Source of the DNA: JAADHX01 sp964569385
GTDB taxonomy: Bacteria > Actinomycetota > Acidimicrobiia > Acidimicrobiales > Poriferisodalaceae
DNA length: 64,000 nucleotides
Reading direction: 5' to 3'
Assembly (NCBI GenBank): GCA_964569385.1
Contig: CAZMUM010000006.1
Coordinates: 62,001 to 126,000 of the forward strand
Shown piece after piece: positions 31,235 to 40,261 of the stretch. Each line of letters begins with the position of its first letter. Positions within the stretch are counted from its first letter, which is position 1. The position numbers were made by a program, and so were the translations under genes. The notes below the pieces were generated by a model. The model searched no databases. It was not told the origin of the DNA and saw only the letters and a program-made list of their open reading frames with translations.

Positions 31235-32236
31235 GTGGCCAAGCTTCTCCTCGCCCACCCGCTCTTCCTCTCCAAGAGCCCAGCCGAGCAGGCCTCAGCC
31301 AGCCCGTACTTCCCGCTCGGTATTCTTTACCTGGCGTCGTATGTTCGCGAGCATGGCCATGACGTCGCAGTCTTCGACGGCACTTTCCAGACCGACGAGT
31401 CTGCATTCGACGAAGCACTCGAAAACGAAGCGCCCGACATCGTCGGTATCTCAACGGTGATGCCCATCCGCGACACCGCATGTGTCCTGGCGGCTATGGC
31501 CGCAGCGCGCGGTGCGGTCGTGGTGATGGGCGGGCCCGATGCCACCACCGATCCGTTGGGGTACCTTGGCGAACCCGCAGTCGACATAGTGGTCCACCAC
31601 GAGGGCGAACAGACCATCACCACGCTGTTAGACCTCGCCGACGCCGGGTCGCTCGACGTTGGGGCACTCGATGACGTAAAGGGCGTGGCATTCCGGCGTG
31701 GCGACGAGGGTGTCGTTAACGAACCCCGGCCGCCAATCGAGAACCTCGACGAGCTGCCCTTTCCGGCTCGCGACTTGATCGACATGGATCGCTATCTCAC
31801 CAGCTGGCGCGAAACCAATAGCTACTCGTCGATGACTATCGCCACCACCCGAGGGTGCCCTTACGGTTGTGAGTGGTGCCGCGATTCAGTTCACGGAAAC
31901 TCTTACCGCCAGAGGTCGGCCGAAAGTGTTGTGGCCGAGGTCGAGGCGCTCAGCGACAGCTTCGCGATCGACCACCTACGCCTGGTCGACGACGTCGACG
32001 GCATCGATCGCGCGTGGCTCGAGTCGTGGGCGGCTGCCGCCGAAGCGGCTGATGCCGTGGTGCCATTCGAGGCCCTTAACGACCTCGACCGCCAGGACAT
32101 CCCGATGTTCGATGTTCGCGACACCCTTTGACAAAAGCGCAACAAATTCTTCCCCACCGTGAGTGAGGATCTGCACGCACCGCCCATCGAGCGCTCAGCA
32201 GGCGCGAAACCTACGAACGCAGCACCACCCGCCTGA
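31235..32236 (+). pseudogene. B12-binding-domain/radical SAM protein with an in-frame TGA
   Basis: From GTG 31235. Residues 20-120 form a B12-binding-like Rossmann domain (SPYFPLGILYLASYVREHG, then VVVMGGPDATTDP and VHHEGEQTI). The radical SAM motif CPYGCEWC (TTRGCPYGCEWC) follows at about residues 207-218. The frame stops at TGA 32129-32131, giving 298 residues, short for this family. The same frame then stays open for 34 codons (QKRNKFFPTVSEDLHAPPIE...) to TGA 32234-32236, which overlaps the ATG of the permease by TGATG. That overlap suggests the second TGA is the original end and that 32129 is a nonsense change (CGA to TGA would do it) or a read error. If real, the shorter protein may still fold. 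Confidence 0.65.
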
Positions 32237-32976
32237 TGAGCGCGTGGCTCGACCCCGCCACATTGAGCTCACTGGCCAATGGGGTTTTGATTACGATCGC
32301 GCTCGCTTTGATCACGGGTACTTTGGGCTCGGTCATCGGCGTAACGATCGGCATCATGCGGATGAGTGGCTCACGAGTTGTTCGCCTTGGCGCTGGAGCG
32401 TTCGTCGAGGTGTTTCGCAACATCCCTGCGCTCATCCAAGTGATTTTCTGGGCGTTCGCCTTCCCGAGCCTCTTTGGTGCCGACATTCGGCGAGCGCTGT
32501 TTTTCGACAACTGGTTATGGGATGCACTTCGCCCGCTGACGGGCATTCCCATCCCGTACTACGCCGTGGCCGCGAGCGCCGGGCTGGTGTTGAACACCGG
32601 GGCTCACCTCGCCGAGATCTTTCGTGCCGGCGCGGGGACAGTTCCCAACCAACACGCCGAGGCTGCCACCATGTTGGGGGCTGGTCGTTGGTCGGTGCTT
32701 TCATCGATCGTGATCCCGGGCGCCTTGCGTTCTTCATTCCCGGCGATTACTACCCGTCTCATCCACAACCTGAAGAACACGGCCTTGGTGTCCTTTGTGG
32801 CGGTGCCCGACCTTTTCCATGCAATGCAGGGGGCTATCACCCAGTCGTTTCGTGCCACTGAGCTATTGACGCTGACTGCGCTCAGCTATCTGGTTCTTTC
32901 GGCCGGCTTGGCCGGGCTGCTTGGCCTGGCCGACGTTCGGCTGCATCGGGGAAGGGATAGCCGTGGGGCAGTTTGA
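32236..32976 (+). CDS. Polar amino-acid ABC transporter permease 1 (HisM/GltJ-type)
   Basis: A 246-residue inner-membrane permease with about five helices. The early helix and TIGIMRMSGSRVVRLGAGAF followed by FRNIPALIQVIFW match polar amino-acid permeases; the EAA-type loop is HAEAATMLGAGRWSVLSSIV with IPGALRSSFPAI. ATG 32236 overlaps an upstream TGA (TGATG). It pairs with the second permease, which starts 14 bases inside its 3' end. With the substrate-binding lipoprotein and ATPase downstream it forms an importer for an acidic or polar amino acid. Confidence 0.9.
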   Translation: MSAWLDPATLSSLANGVLITIALALITGTLGSVIGVTIGIMRMSGSRVVRLGAGAFVEVFRNIPALIQVIFWAFAFPSLFGADIRRALFFDNWLWDALRPLTGIPIPYYAVAASAGLVLNTGAHLAEIFRAGAGTVPNQHAEAATMLGAGRWSVLSSIVIPGALRSSFPAITTRLIHNLKNTALVSFVAVPDLFHAMQGAITQSFRATELLTLTALSYLVLSAGLAGLLGLADVRLHRGRDSRGAV

Positions 32977-33840
32977 GTTCGTAGTTCGCAACCTGGGAAA
33001 CTTCTTGATCGGGTTCCCCGGAAACCGACCGGGTGGTCTGCTCATGAGCCTGATCCTGACCGCGGTCGGGTTTTCCCTTGGCTTGGCCGTGGCCCTCGTT
33101 GTGGCCGCCACCCGAGACGCCAGATCGAGGGCCGTGCGGGCGGTTACCGCCGCATACATCCGCGTCGTTAGCGGCATCCCCCTAATTCTCTTGCTCCTGT
33201 TGACCCATCAGCTCATGGCGGGGCGAACAGTGCCAGGCCTTGACCCAGCTTTGACCTCGGCTCTGCTCACGCTCGTGCTTTACAGCGGCGCCTACCAAGG
33301 CGACATCTTCGCGGCAGGATTTCGCGGCGTGCCCAATGGAGTAATCGAAGATGCCCGCCTACTCGGGTGCAAACCCTGGCAGGTGTTTGCGCTCGTCAAA
33401 CTGCCGTACAGCCTCAGAGCCATGCGACCGGCGCTGCTCAGTCAGGCCATCACATTGTTCAAGGACTCCTCGGTCGTGGTCATCCTCGGTGTCGCCGACC
33501 TCACAACCACGGCCCGAATAGCACTGGGCTCCGACGTCACTAATGCTCCTCACTGGGTTGCTACCTACCTCACCGTCGGCGTCATCTACTTCTTGGTAGN
33601 NNNNNNNNNNNNNNNNNNNNNNNNNNNNNNNNNNNNNNNNNNNNNNNNNNNNNNNNNNNNNNNNNNNNNNNNNNNNNNNNNNNNNNNNNNNNNNNNNNNG
33701 CTCCTCACTGGGTTGCTACCTACCTCACCGTCGGCGTCATCTACTTCTTGGTAGCTCTGACACTGTCTCGTGCTGCTCACCGCTGGGAGCAGGCCTCACC
33801 CAGCCGAGGTTCGGTCAGAGCCGCGTCGCGAGCGGGCTGA
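32963..33840 (+). CDS. Polar amino-acid ABC transporter permease 2, interrupted by a 100-N scaffold gap
   Basis: Starts at GTG 32963 (GAAGGG upstream). Residues include FLIGFPGNRPGGLLMSLILT, IRVVSGIPLILLLLLTHQL and the EAA-like loop GVIEDARLLGCKPWQVFALV. The coding sequence runs to 33599, then 100 Ns (33600-33699), then 33700-33754, which repeats 33545-33599 exactly, and continues to TGA 33838-33840. Removing the Ns and one copy of the 55-bp repeat gives a continuous 240-residue frame ending ALTLSRAAHRWEQASP..., a normal size for this family. So the gene is probably intact and the gap artificial. Reading straight through the N run gives a false frame. Confidence 0.85.
33545..33754. repeat. 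55-bp direct repeat flanking an assembly gap (artefact)
   Basis: Bases 33545-33599 and 33700-33754 are identical over 55 bp, starting GCTCCTCACTGGGTTGC and ending CTTCTTGGTAG, with 100 Ns between. Contig ends that overlap by exactly a k-mer length are normal in de Bruijn assemblers; 55 is a common k. The reading frame of the permease closes when the copies are merged. Confidence 0.9.
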
Positions 33841-33978
33841 CCGGCGGGAGCGCGCCAGGATCATTTGGGTGGCAGCCGACGCCGCGTCGTTGTCTAAATG
33901 TTCCGATTTGAAACTCGGGCGGTCTGATCGGTCGCCGCTAGAATCGCGCCGGATATCCCGATAAAGACAGGACCCAAA

Positions 33979-34809
33979 ATGAGATCCTCTAAAGTTGTTG
34001 CTCTATTGCTAGTGGTCGCTCTGATCGCGGCCTCTTGCGGTAGCTCAGGCGGCGAAACTTCGACGCTCGACACTGTGAGCGACTCAGACACAGTGCGCAT
34101 TGGAGTCCGCAACGACAATCCACCTATGAGTTTCATCGACGAGGACGGCGCGTGGGTTGGCTTCGACGTCGACCTCGCCCGCGCCATCGCCACCGAGCTC
34201 GACTTCGACCTCGAGCTGGTGGTAGTCGACGGCACCACTCGGATCAGCTTCCTCCAAGACGGTCAGGTAGACATGTCGGTGGCCAGCATGAACCACACCG
34301 TCAGCCGCGAAGAGGCCATCGACTTCAGCATCACCTACTTCTGGGACAACCAGTCGTTCCTTGTTCGAACTGGGACTTATGAGTCGATCGATGACCTCTT
34401 TGGCCAGACCGTCGCCGCCAACGCGGGCAGCTCGGTAATCGATTCCTGGCAGGCGTACGTGAGTGCCCGCGGCGGGCCTGTGAGTGAGATTGTCGAGTTC
34501 GATGACAAACTCGCAGCCATGCAGGCGCTTCGCGATGGTGCAGTCGAGGGGTATTCCGAGGACAACATCACCCTTCTGTCGCTGGCGGCTGGCGATCCTG
34601 GTCTGACCCTGCTGCCCGGCGGTCACAACCGGGTGCAGTTTGGCATCGGTGTGGCCGAGAACGACTCCGACTGGCGAGACCAAGTCAACCTTGCGCTCCA
34701 GGGCATCTGGCGCAACGGCACCTATCAGACCCTCTACGACCGGTGGTTTGTTGGTGCCGAGCGCATCATCGATCTACCGCTCGGAGGTGAGATGGAACTG
34801 TGGCCGTAA
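33979..34809 (+). CDS. Amino-acid ABC transporter substrate-binding lipoprotein
   Basis: A 276-residue protein. Signal peptide and lipobox are KVVALLLVVALIAASCGSS; the mature protein is a family 3 solute-binding protein with VRIGVRNDNPPMSFIDEDG, WVGFDVDLARAIATEL and SVASMNHTVSREEAIDFS. It would be anchored outside the membrane and deliver an amino acid to the two permeases. It starts 138 bases after permease 2, so it may have its own promoter. Its stop overlaps the ATPase start by 10 bases. The exact ligand cannot be read from sequence. Confidence 0.9.
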   Translation: MRSSKVVALLLVVALIAASCGSSGGETSTLDTVSDSDTVRIGVRNDNPPMSFIDEDGAWVGFDVDLARAIATELDFDLELVVVDGTTRISFLQDGQVDMSVASMNHTVSREEAIDFSITYFWDNQSFLVRTGTYESIDDLFGQTVAANAGSSVIDSWQAYVSARGGPVSEIVEFDDKLAAMQALRDGAVEGYSEDNITLLSLAAGDPGLTLLPGGHNRVQFGIGVAENDSDWRDQVNLALQGIWRNGTYQTLYDRWFVGAERIIDLPLGGEMELWP

Positions 34810-35594
34810 GCCTTTCGCTTTCTGACATCACTGTGGACACACCATCGGGCGTCCGCGCCATCGACAGCGTCACCTTGTCGGTCCATGAGGGCGAACGCAT
34901 GGTTCTGCTCGGCCCATCGGGGTCGGGCAAGACCACAACCCTCAGAGCCATTGCGGGTTTAGTACAGCCAACCAGCGGCGATATTCTGTTCAACGGCGAG
35001 TCGGTCTTGGCGGTTCCGCCCGAGCGTCGCGAGGTAGCAATGGTGTTCCAGGATCCCACCTTGTTCCCGTATAAGACCGTCGGCGAGAACGTGGGGTTCG
35101 GGCTACGAATACGCCGCGTCGGGGTCGCGGAGCGTCGCGAACGGGTAGCTGAGGCGCTGGCCAGTGTGCAGTTGCCCGGGTTCGAAGACAAATGGACCGA
35201 CGAAATCTCCGGCGGCGAACGCCAGCGGGTAGCGCTGGCCCGCTCCTTGGTGTTGCGGCCCAAGGTCCTGCTGTTGGACGAGCCGCTAACGAGCCTCGAC
35301 CCATCGTTGCGCGAGGAGTTGGCGGCACTTATCTGTCGCATACAGCGCAACTGGTCTATAACCACTGTCATGGTTACCCATGACCTTGGTGAGGCCACCG
35401 CAGTCGCCGACCGCATCGCCTTGTTGATGGATGGGCAGATCCGCCAGATCGGCTGCCCCAGAGAGTTTTACGAAGAACCCGCCGACGCCGCGGTTGCCAG
35501 CTTCTTCGGGACCAATAGAACACGCGCCATCGACCAAACGACCACCGTGTCCACACCGAGCCTGACCCAGAAAGAATGGACCAAATATGACTGA
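34800..35594 (+). CDS. ABC transporter ATP-binding protein
   Basis: A 264-residue ATPase from GTG 34800. Walker A is GPSGSGKT (38-45), the Q-loop AMVFQDPTLFPYKTVGENV, signature ISGGERQRVALARSL, Walker B VLLLDEPLTSLDP and the switch His in VMVTHDLGEA. The C-terminus has a short extra tail. In Q-loop wording (QDPTLFP) it is closer to spermidine/sulfate/sugar importers than to HisP/GlnQ, although its neighbours are amino-acid permeases. Order in the operon is permease, permease, binding protein, ATPase. It overlaps the DoxX gene by 8 bases. Confidence 0.9.
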   Translation: MAVSLSLSDITVDTPSGVRAIDSVTLSVHEGERMVLLGPSGSGKTTTLRAIAGLVQPTSGDILFNGESVLAVPPERREVAMVFQDPTLFPYKTVGENVGFGLRIRRVGVAERRERVAEALASVQLPGFEDKWTDEISGGERQRVALARSLVLRPKVLLLDEPLTSLDPSLREELAALICRIQRNWSITTVMVTHDLGEATAVADRIALLMDGQIRQIGCPREFYEEPADAAVASFFGTNRTRAIDQTTTVSTPSLTQKEWTKYD

Positions 35595-36084
35595 AGCCCC
35601 AAACATACTCAAGGGATCAGTCGGGGTGGCTCTCCTGCGGATCACCCTTGGAATAATTGTCCTGGTTGCGTGGTTCGAGAACCTCGACAAGGGTCTCTAC
35701 ACCGCCGACGGGTTCAAAGGATTCATGAACTACCTGTTCGACGAGAACGGCAACAACAGCAGCCTTGGCTTCTACAAATCGATCATCGACACAGTCGTGA
35801 TCCCCCTCGCCGGGCCGTACGGCGTGTTCCAAGCGGTTATCGAACTGATACTCGCGCTCGCGTTGATTTTCGGGGTCGGGACTCGTTTGGCCAGCTTGGT
35901 TGCTGCGGTGTTCTTCGGGAACCTCTTCCTGGCATACTTCGGCGGCGAGGAGTGGATCTGGACCTACGTACTGCTATTCATGTCGGCGCTCGCCGTGTTC
36001 CTAGGATTCGGCGGCCGCAAGCTTGGCGTCGACGAATACCTCGTCCGCTCGAGAGGCGACTCTCCACGGAACATGGTCTGGTGA
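35587..36084 (+). CDS. DoxX-family membrane protein
   Basis: A 165-residue protein with four hydrophobic helices in the DoxX order: ALLRITLGIIVLVAWFENLD at the N-terminus, PYGVFQAVIELILALALIFG in the middle (conserved polar and Glu residues in the helix), and the last two helices before a charged tail. DoxX proteins are membrane proteins of uncertain function linked to thiol-redox or quinone-related roles. ATG 35587 lies inside the ATPase gene's last codons, so it may be co-translated, though a transport role is not expected. The next gene is a glycosyltransferase. Confidence 0.8.
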   Translation: MTEAPNILKGSVGVALLRITLGIIVLVAWFENLDKGLYTADGFKGFMNYLFDENGNNSSLGFYKSIIDTVVIPLAGPYGVFQAVIELILALALIFGVGTRLASLVAAVFFGNLFLAYFGGEEWIWTYVLLFMSALAVFLGFGGRKLGVDEYLVRSRGDSPRNMVW

Positions 36085-36151
36085 TTGACGACTCGACTAC
36101 GCGGCTACGAGGTACTGGGCAGCCGGGTAGGTTCAGCGTGGTGGCCAGCCG

Positions 36152-37729
36152 ATGACATCGTTACTGATCGCGGTCGGAATCGCTTACATGATTCTGACGT
36201 TGTGGCTCATCGCCTTTGGCGCCAACCTCATGTGGTTTTCGCTGATTGTCTGGCGGCGAGGTCGACTGCAACGCCTCGACGACACTAAGCCCGCAACGCT
36301 GACTGCAGAACTGCTAAAGACAGCACCGCGAGTGACGGTTCAGATCCCTATCTACAACGAACTTTATGTGTCCGAACGGGTGATTGCTGCCGTTTGCGCG
36401 CTCGACTATCCACGCGAGTTGATGCAGATCCAAGTCCTCGACGACTCCACTGATGCCACACGCGACATCGTGGCTCGCGTCGTGGCCGACGCCAAGGCCC
36501 AACAGATTGACATTGTTCATATACATCGCACTGAGCGCGATGGCTACAAGGCAGGGGCACTGAAAAACGGCATGCTCACCGCCACCGGCGAATTTCTAGC
36601 GATCTTCGACGCCGACTTTGTGCCCGAACCGGACTTTCTCATCCGGGCGTTGCCTTACTTCGACGACGACAACGTCGCTTTCGTTCAGGGCCGCTGGGGC
36701 CACTTCAATCGCGATCAGTCATGGCTAACCCGAATTCAGTCACTGGCAATCGATGGCCATTTCATGGTCGAGCAAGCCTGCCGTGGGGTTCGGGGCTACT
36801 GGTTCAACTTCAACGGGACCGCAGGAATATGGCGCGCTGCCGCCATCGACGATGCCGGTGGCTGGCAGGCCAGGACTCTCACCGAAGACCTCGACCTCTC
36901 CTACCGTGCCCATCTTCGAGGCTGGCGCGGCCACTTCGTCGAAGACCTTGTGGTGCCAAGCGAGGTACCGGCCCAAATGTCGGGGTTCAGACGCCAGCAG
37001 CATCGTTGGGCCCGTGGATCGCTCGAGTGCGCCAAGAAGTTGCTACCCGAGATCTGGAGATCAGACGAACGGCTGGCTGTCAAATACCAGGCCACGATGC
37101 ACCTCACGAGTTACGCGATCCATCTGCTGCTGTTCGGGGTGGCACTGCTCAATCCGTTCGTGGTTCTAGCGGCCCACGAATACCCACAATTTCGCACGTT
37201 CTTCGGGATCGCCTACCTATTCGCGGTGTTTTCCCTGGCGCCAATCCTGTTCTTCATCACCGGTCAGCGACAGCTAGGCAACCGCTGGTGGCGCCAACTC
37301 CACCGCATCGGGTCAGTTGCCCTCATCGGGCCCGGTTTGATGCTCAACACCGTTCGTGCCGCGTTCGAAATTTGGCGACGCCCAAACCCCGAGTTCGAAC
37401 GGACCGCCAAATTCGGGCTCATGGAGGTTCGACCCGCCTCCGAACCTTGGACACAGAAGCGTTACCAGTTGGCACCAGATCGAATTGTCTTTGGCGAAGC
37501 GATCTTTGGTCTGTACAGCCTAGCAACCGCGGGTTTGGCGCTGAGGCACAACAATTGGGGCGTATTCACCTATTCGGCGTGGTTCGGCATCGGGTTGTTA
37601 GCAGTAGCGGGTATATCGGTCGCTCAGACAGTTGCCCTGCGTCGACAGCGAACCGCGCGCGATGCACAACGACGAGACGAGGACCGTGCCCTCGCCGGAA
37701 CCGCCGGAACAGTCACCCGTACTTCATGA
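36152..37729 (+). CDS. Membrane family-2 glycosyltransferase, cellulose-synthase-like
   Basis: A 525-residue protein: an N-terminal helix, a GT2 catalytic domain with VTVQIPIYNE, LDDSTDATRDI, the DxD in IFDADFVPEPDF, TLTEDLDLSYRAHLRGW (the TED general-base motif) and the QxxRW motif QQHRWARG, then several C-terminal helices. The set of D, DxD, TED and QxxRW is that of processive beta-glycan synthases or bacterial lipid glycosyltransferases. It uses a UDP- or GDP-sugar and membrane acceptor. The stop overlaps the next gene by ATGA, so this starts a three-gene glycan operon. The product polymer is not determinable. Confidence 0.88.
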   Translation: MTSLLIAVGIAYMILTLWLIAFGANLMWFSLIVWRRGRLQRLDDTKPATLTAELLKTAPRVTVQIPIYNELYVSERVIAAVCALDYPRELMQIQVLDDSTDATRDIVARVVADAKAQQIDIVHIHRTERDGYKAGALKNGMLTATGEFLAIFDADFVPEPDFLIRALPYFDDDNVAFVQGRWGHFNRDQSWLTRIQSLAIDGHFMVEQACRGVRGYWFNFNGTAGIWRAAAIDDAGGWQARTLTEDLDLSYRAHLRGWRGHFVEDLVVPSEVPAQMSGFRRQQHRWARGSLECAKKLLPEIWRSDERLAVKYQATMHLTSYAIHLLLFGVALLNPFVVLAAHEYPQFRTFFGIAYLFAVFSLAPILFFITGQRQLGNRWWRQLHRIGSVALIGPGLMLNTVRAAFEIWRRPNPEFERTAKFGLMEVRPASEPWTQKRYQLAPDRIVFGEAIFGLYSLATAGLALRHNNWGVFTYSAWFGIGLLAVAGISVAQTVALRRQRTARDAQRRDEDRALAGTAGTVTRTS

Positions 37730-38403
37730 CCGCGTCGAAAGCCGTGCTGGTGATGGCCAAGCGGCCTCAGCCGGGGTCCACGAAGACGCGACTCGTGCCA
37801 CCGCTCACCGCCCAAGAAGCCGCAGATCTGTACGAATGTTTCCTGATGGACGCCCTGGAACATGCGAGGTCAACGCCATCGGCCGTTCCGGTTGTGGCCG
37901 TCTGGCCCCCCGAGGCCACGACATACTTCGCGACGATCGCTCCCGACTTCAGCCAGGTGATCCAGCGAGGCGATTCGCTCGATGTGCGGCTCGACCACGC
38001 CCTCACCGAGTGCCTGGACAGAGGGTTTGATCACGTGGTGGCCATCAATAGCGACAGCCCCACTCTGCCCCACACTTTCATCGCCGATGCTTTCACCAGC
38101 CTCGCCGACGACGAGGTCGACATGGTGCTCGGCCCGGCCGACGACGGCGGCTACTACCTCATTGGTTGGAAGCGGGCTTACCCCGAACTTGTACGTGGCA
38201 TCGAGATGTCGACGCCTCATGTGCTCGACGACACGCTCGCACTCGCGGACCGGTCCGGAGTGCGTGTATCGCTGTTGAGGCCCTGGTACGACGTGGACGA
38301 TGCCGCCGACTTGGGGCGTCTTGTGCTCGAATTCGGCCAACCTGGCGATCGGGGATTCCACAGCCGTAAGTTCCTGGCCGCAACCCACGTTGGCAAAGCG
38401 TGA
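37726..38403 (+). CDS. DUF2064-type nucleotidyl/glycosyl transferase (TIGR04282-like)
   Basis: A 225-residue protein with N-terminal VLVMAKRPQPGSTKTRLVPP, a phosphate-binding loop of GT-A/nucleotidyltransferase type, then VVAINSDSPTLPHTFI and VLGPADDGGYYLIGW, the two conserved acidic stretches of this family. C-terminal LRPWYDVDDAADL. It probably binds a nucleotide-sugar or transfers a nucleotide to make one. ATG 37726 is fixed by the ATGA overlap with the preceding gene; a much longer upstream open frame (from 36721) is antisense-like shadow of the GT2 gene. The stop overlaps the next gene by GTGA. Confidence 0.85.
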   Translation: MTASKAVLVMAKRPQPGSTKTRLVPPLTAQEAADLYECFLMDALEHARSTPSAVPVVAVWPPEATTYFATIAPDFSQVIQRGDSLDVRLDHALTECLDRGFDHVVAINSDSPTLPHTFIADAFTSLADDEVDMVLGPADDGGYYLIGWKRAYPELVRGIEMSTPHVLDDTLALADRSGVRVSLLRPWYDVDDAADLGRLVLEFGQPGDRGFHSRKFLAATHVGKA

Positions 38404-39134
38404 CGGTTAAATGGCCGGGCGGGCCCCGGGTTGCGGTGATCGTGCCGGCATTGAACGAAGCTGGGAGCGTGGCGGGGCTTGTCGCCGATGTCTTGCAACA
38501 GGGTGTCGACTGGATTTTCGTAGTCGACAACGGATCGACCGACGCCACGGCGCGAATGGCAGCAGAGGCGGGGGCAATAGTGATTTCTGAACCCAGACGC
38601 GGCTACGGACATGCATGTTCAACCGGTTCAGCGGCTGCGCTAGACACCGGTGCCGACATACTTGTCTATATCGACGCCGATCAGAGTTCGCGGGCCGACG
38701 AGATGGGGCTGATCCTGAAACCTATCGTCGACAACGAGGCCGACCTCGTGCTCGGGTCGCGGGTTCTGGGTCACATCGAGGGAGGCGCGATGGCTCCCCA
38801 TCAGCGCTTCGGTAACTGGCTGGCCGCTCGGCTAATGAGGCGCCTTTATGGATTGAGCGTCACTGATCTCGGCCCGTATCGCGCCATTCGGGCCAGTACA
38901 TTCGGCGCTCTCGATATGACCGAAATGACCTACGGATGGCCTTCGGAAATGATCGTGCAGTGCACCCGTTCGCACCAGCGTGTCGTCGAGGTCCCGGTCA
39001 CATGGCGGGCCCGCCACGCCGGTCGATCAAAGGTGAGTGGCACCATCAAGGGCTCGGTTCTTGCCGGGTATCACATCCTCGGGGTGACGCTTCGCGGCGC
39101 CTGGCCGCGGGTTACTCGAAAACTTCGACGCTGA
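38400..39134 (+). CDS. Family-2 glycosyltransferase, dolichol-phosphate mannose synthase-like
   Basis: A 244-residue soluble GT2: VAVIVPALNEAGSVAGLV, the Asp of IFVVDNGSTDATA, the DxD in LVYIDADQSSRADEM, and conserved DLGPYRAIRAS and TYGWPSEMIVQ (substrate-binding region). Starts at GTG 38400 inside the stop of the DUF2064 gene. This resembles polyprenyl-phosphate-sugar synthases and the UDP-glucose lipid glycosyltransferases. It could make the membrane donor for the GT-C enzyme at 29808. With the two preceding genes it forms a coupled glycan operon. Confidence 0.85.
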   Translation: MTVKWPGGPRVAVIVPALNEAGSVAGLVADVLQQGVDWIFVVDNGSTDATARMAAEAGAIVISEPRRGYGHACSTGSAAALDTGADILVYIDADQSSRADEMGLILKPIVDNEADLVLGSRVLGHIEGGAMAPHQRFGNWLAARLMRRLYGLSVTDLGPYRAIRASTFGALDMTEMTYGWPSEMIVQCTRSHQRVVEVPVTWRARHAGRSKVSGTIKGSVLAGYHILGVTLRGAWPRVTRKLRR

Positions 39135-39264
39135 CGGTGTCGATAGCTGAACCCACTGGTAGTTGACGATGTCGCCGCCTCGATCAAGGTCTGATCGGCA
39201 GCACAGACCTTGCGTCGATCGATTGCTCGGCCCAGATTTTCGTGGTTCCCAGTAGGATCCTTTG

Positions 39265-40239
39265 ATGGCGCTTCGTACTTCTATCTGCGATTTGTTGGGT
39301 GTCAGGCACCCTCTTGGAAATGCGGGTATGGCAGGGGTCGCTGTGCCTAGGCTCTGTGCCGCGGTGGCTGAAGCCGGCGGTATCGGGACGGTCGCGCTGG
39401 CTGAATCGTCAGCCGATGAGGTGACAAAACTTGTCGCAGCGGTCAAGGTGCTGACGGATCAGCCGTTCAGCGCCAACTTCATTGCCTGGCTCATCGAGAA
39501 CGATCCTGCGCCGTTGGATGCTGCGCTCGAAGCTGGCGTTGCCTCAATCACGGTCTCGTTCGCGGACCCTGGGTTATTCGTCGATCGCGTTCACGCAGCT
39601 GGATCGCTTTTGTTGTGCCAGGTGCAGACCGTTGAGGCTGCTCGGCGAGCGGCCGACGTTGGAGCCGACGCGATAATTGCGCAGGGCCACGAGGCTGGCG
39701 GCCACACCGGTGTGGTACCGCTCTTGCCGTTACTCCCTCAGATCGTTGATGCTGTTGGCAAGGTCCCGGTGCTTGCTGCTGGCGGTATCGGCGATGGTCG
39801 TGGGCTCGCCGCGGTGCTGATGCTCGGCGCTCAGGGCGCGTTCATGGGAACACGTTTCCTTGCCTCAGACGAAGCCGAGACTGCTTGGCCTCATCTGCCC
39901 GATCAGGTCTTGGCTGCGTCGGCTGACGATTCAGTCTGGACCACTGCGTTCGATATTGCTGGGGGAGGCGGGCGTTCGAACTGGCCAGATGGGATTGGCG
40001 CTCGTTCTATCCGCACGCCATGGATCGATCGCTGGGCCGGCCACGAGGACGAGCTAGCCGGTCGTCTGACCAACGATGGCGACGCCGATCATGGTGAAGG
40101 AAACGACCCTACCCCTGCCTACGCTGGGCCGATTGCGGGCATGGTTACCCAACGCGAACCTGCCGCGAAGATCGTAACGTCGGTCATCGCGGGCGCTGCC
40201 GACGTTCTTGCGTCAAGTCAGGGTTGGCTCGCTCGATAG
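39265..40239 (+). CDS. Nitronate monooxygenase/NPD-type FMN enzyme
   Basis: A 324-residue TIM-barrel flavoprotein. Motifs in order are HPLGNAGMAGVAVPRLCAAV, AAVAEAGGIGTVAL, AIIAQGHEAGGHTGV (the conserved His-containing loop), PVLAAGGIGDGRGLAAVLML and GAQGAFMGTRFLAS (FMN phosphate site). The N-terminal QxPM motif of true nitronate monooxygenases is replaced by GNAGM, so the substrate may be different. Starts at ATG 39265; the preceding TTG is not favoured. No partner gene overlaps it; it lies tail to tail with the secreted paralogues. Confidence 0.85.
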   Translation: MALRTSICDLLGVRHPLGNAGMAGVAVPRLCAAVAEAGGIGTVALAESSADEVTKLVAAVKVLTDQPFSANFIAWLIENDPAPLDAALEAGVASITVSFADPGLFVDRVHAAGSLLLCQVQTVEAARRAADVGADAIIAQGHEAGGHTGVVPLLPLLPQIVDAVGKVPVLAAGGIGDGRGLAAVLMLGAQGAFMGTRFLASDEAETAWPHLPDQVLAASADDSVWTTAFDIAGGGGRSNWPDGIGARSIRTPWIDRWAGHEDELAGRLTNDGDADHGEGNDPTPAYAGPIAGMVTQREPAAKIVTSVIAGAADVLASSQGWLAR

Positions 40240-40261
40240 CTTCGCCTCACCGAACCCAGGG

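Noticed and set aside
32129..32131. Selenocysteine recoding of the in-frame TGA in the radical SAM gene
   Set aside because: No stable GC-rich hairpin follows the TGA at SECIS distance; a point mutation or read error is simpler.
33545..33754. True direct duplication inside the permease gene
   Set aside because: The copies flank an N run and are exactly a typical k-mer length, and merging them restores a full reading frame.
36721..38403. 560-codon open frame on the plus strand
   Set aside because: Only its last 225 codons (from 37726) match a family; the rest is a shadow frame of the CESA-like GT2 gene with Arg/Pro-rich composition.
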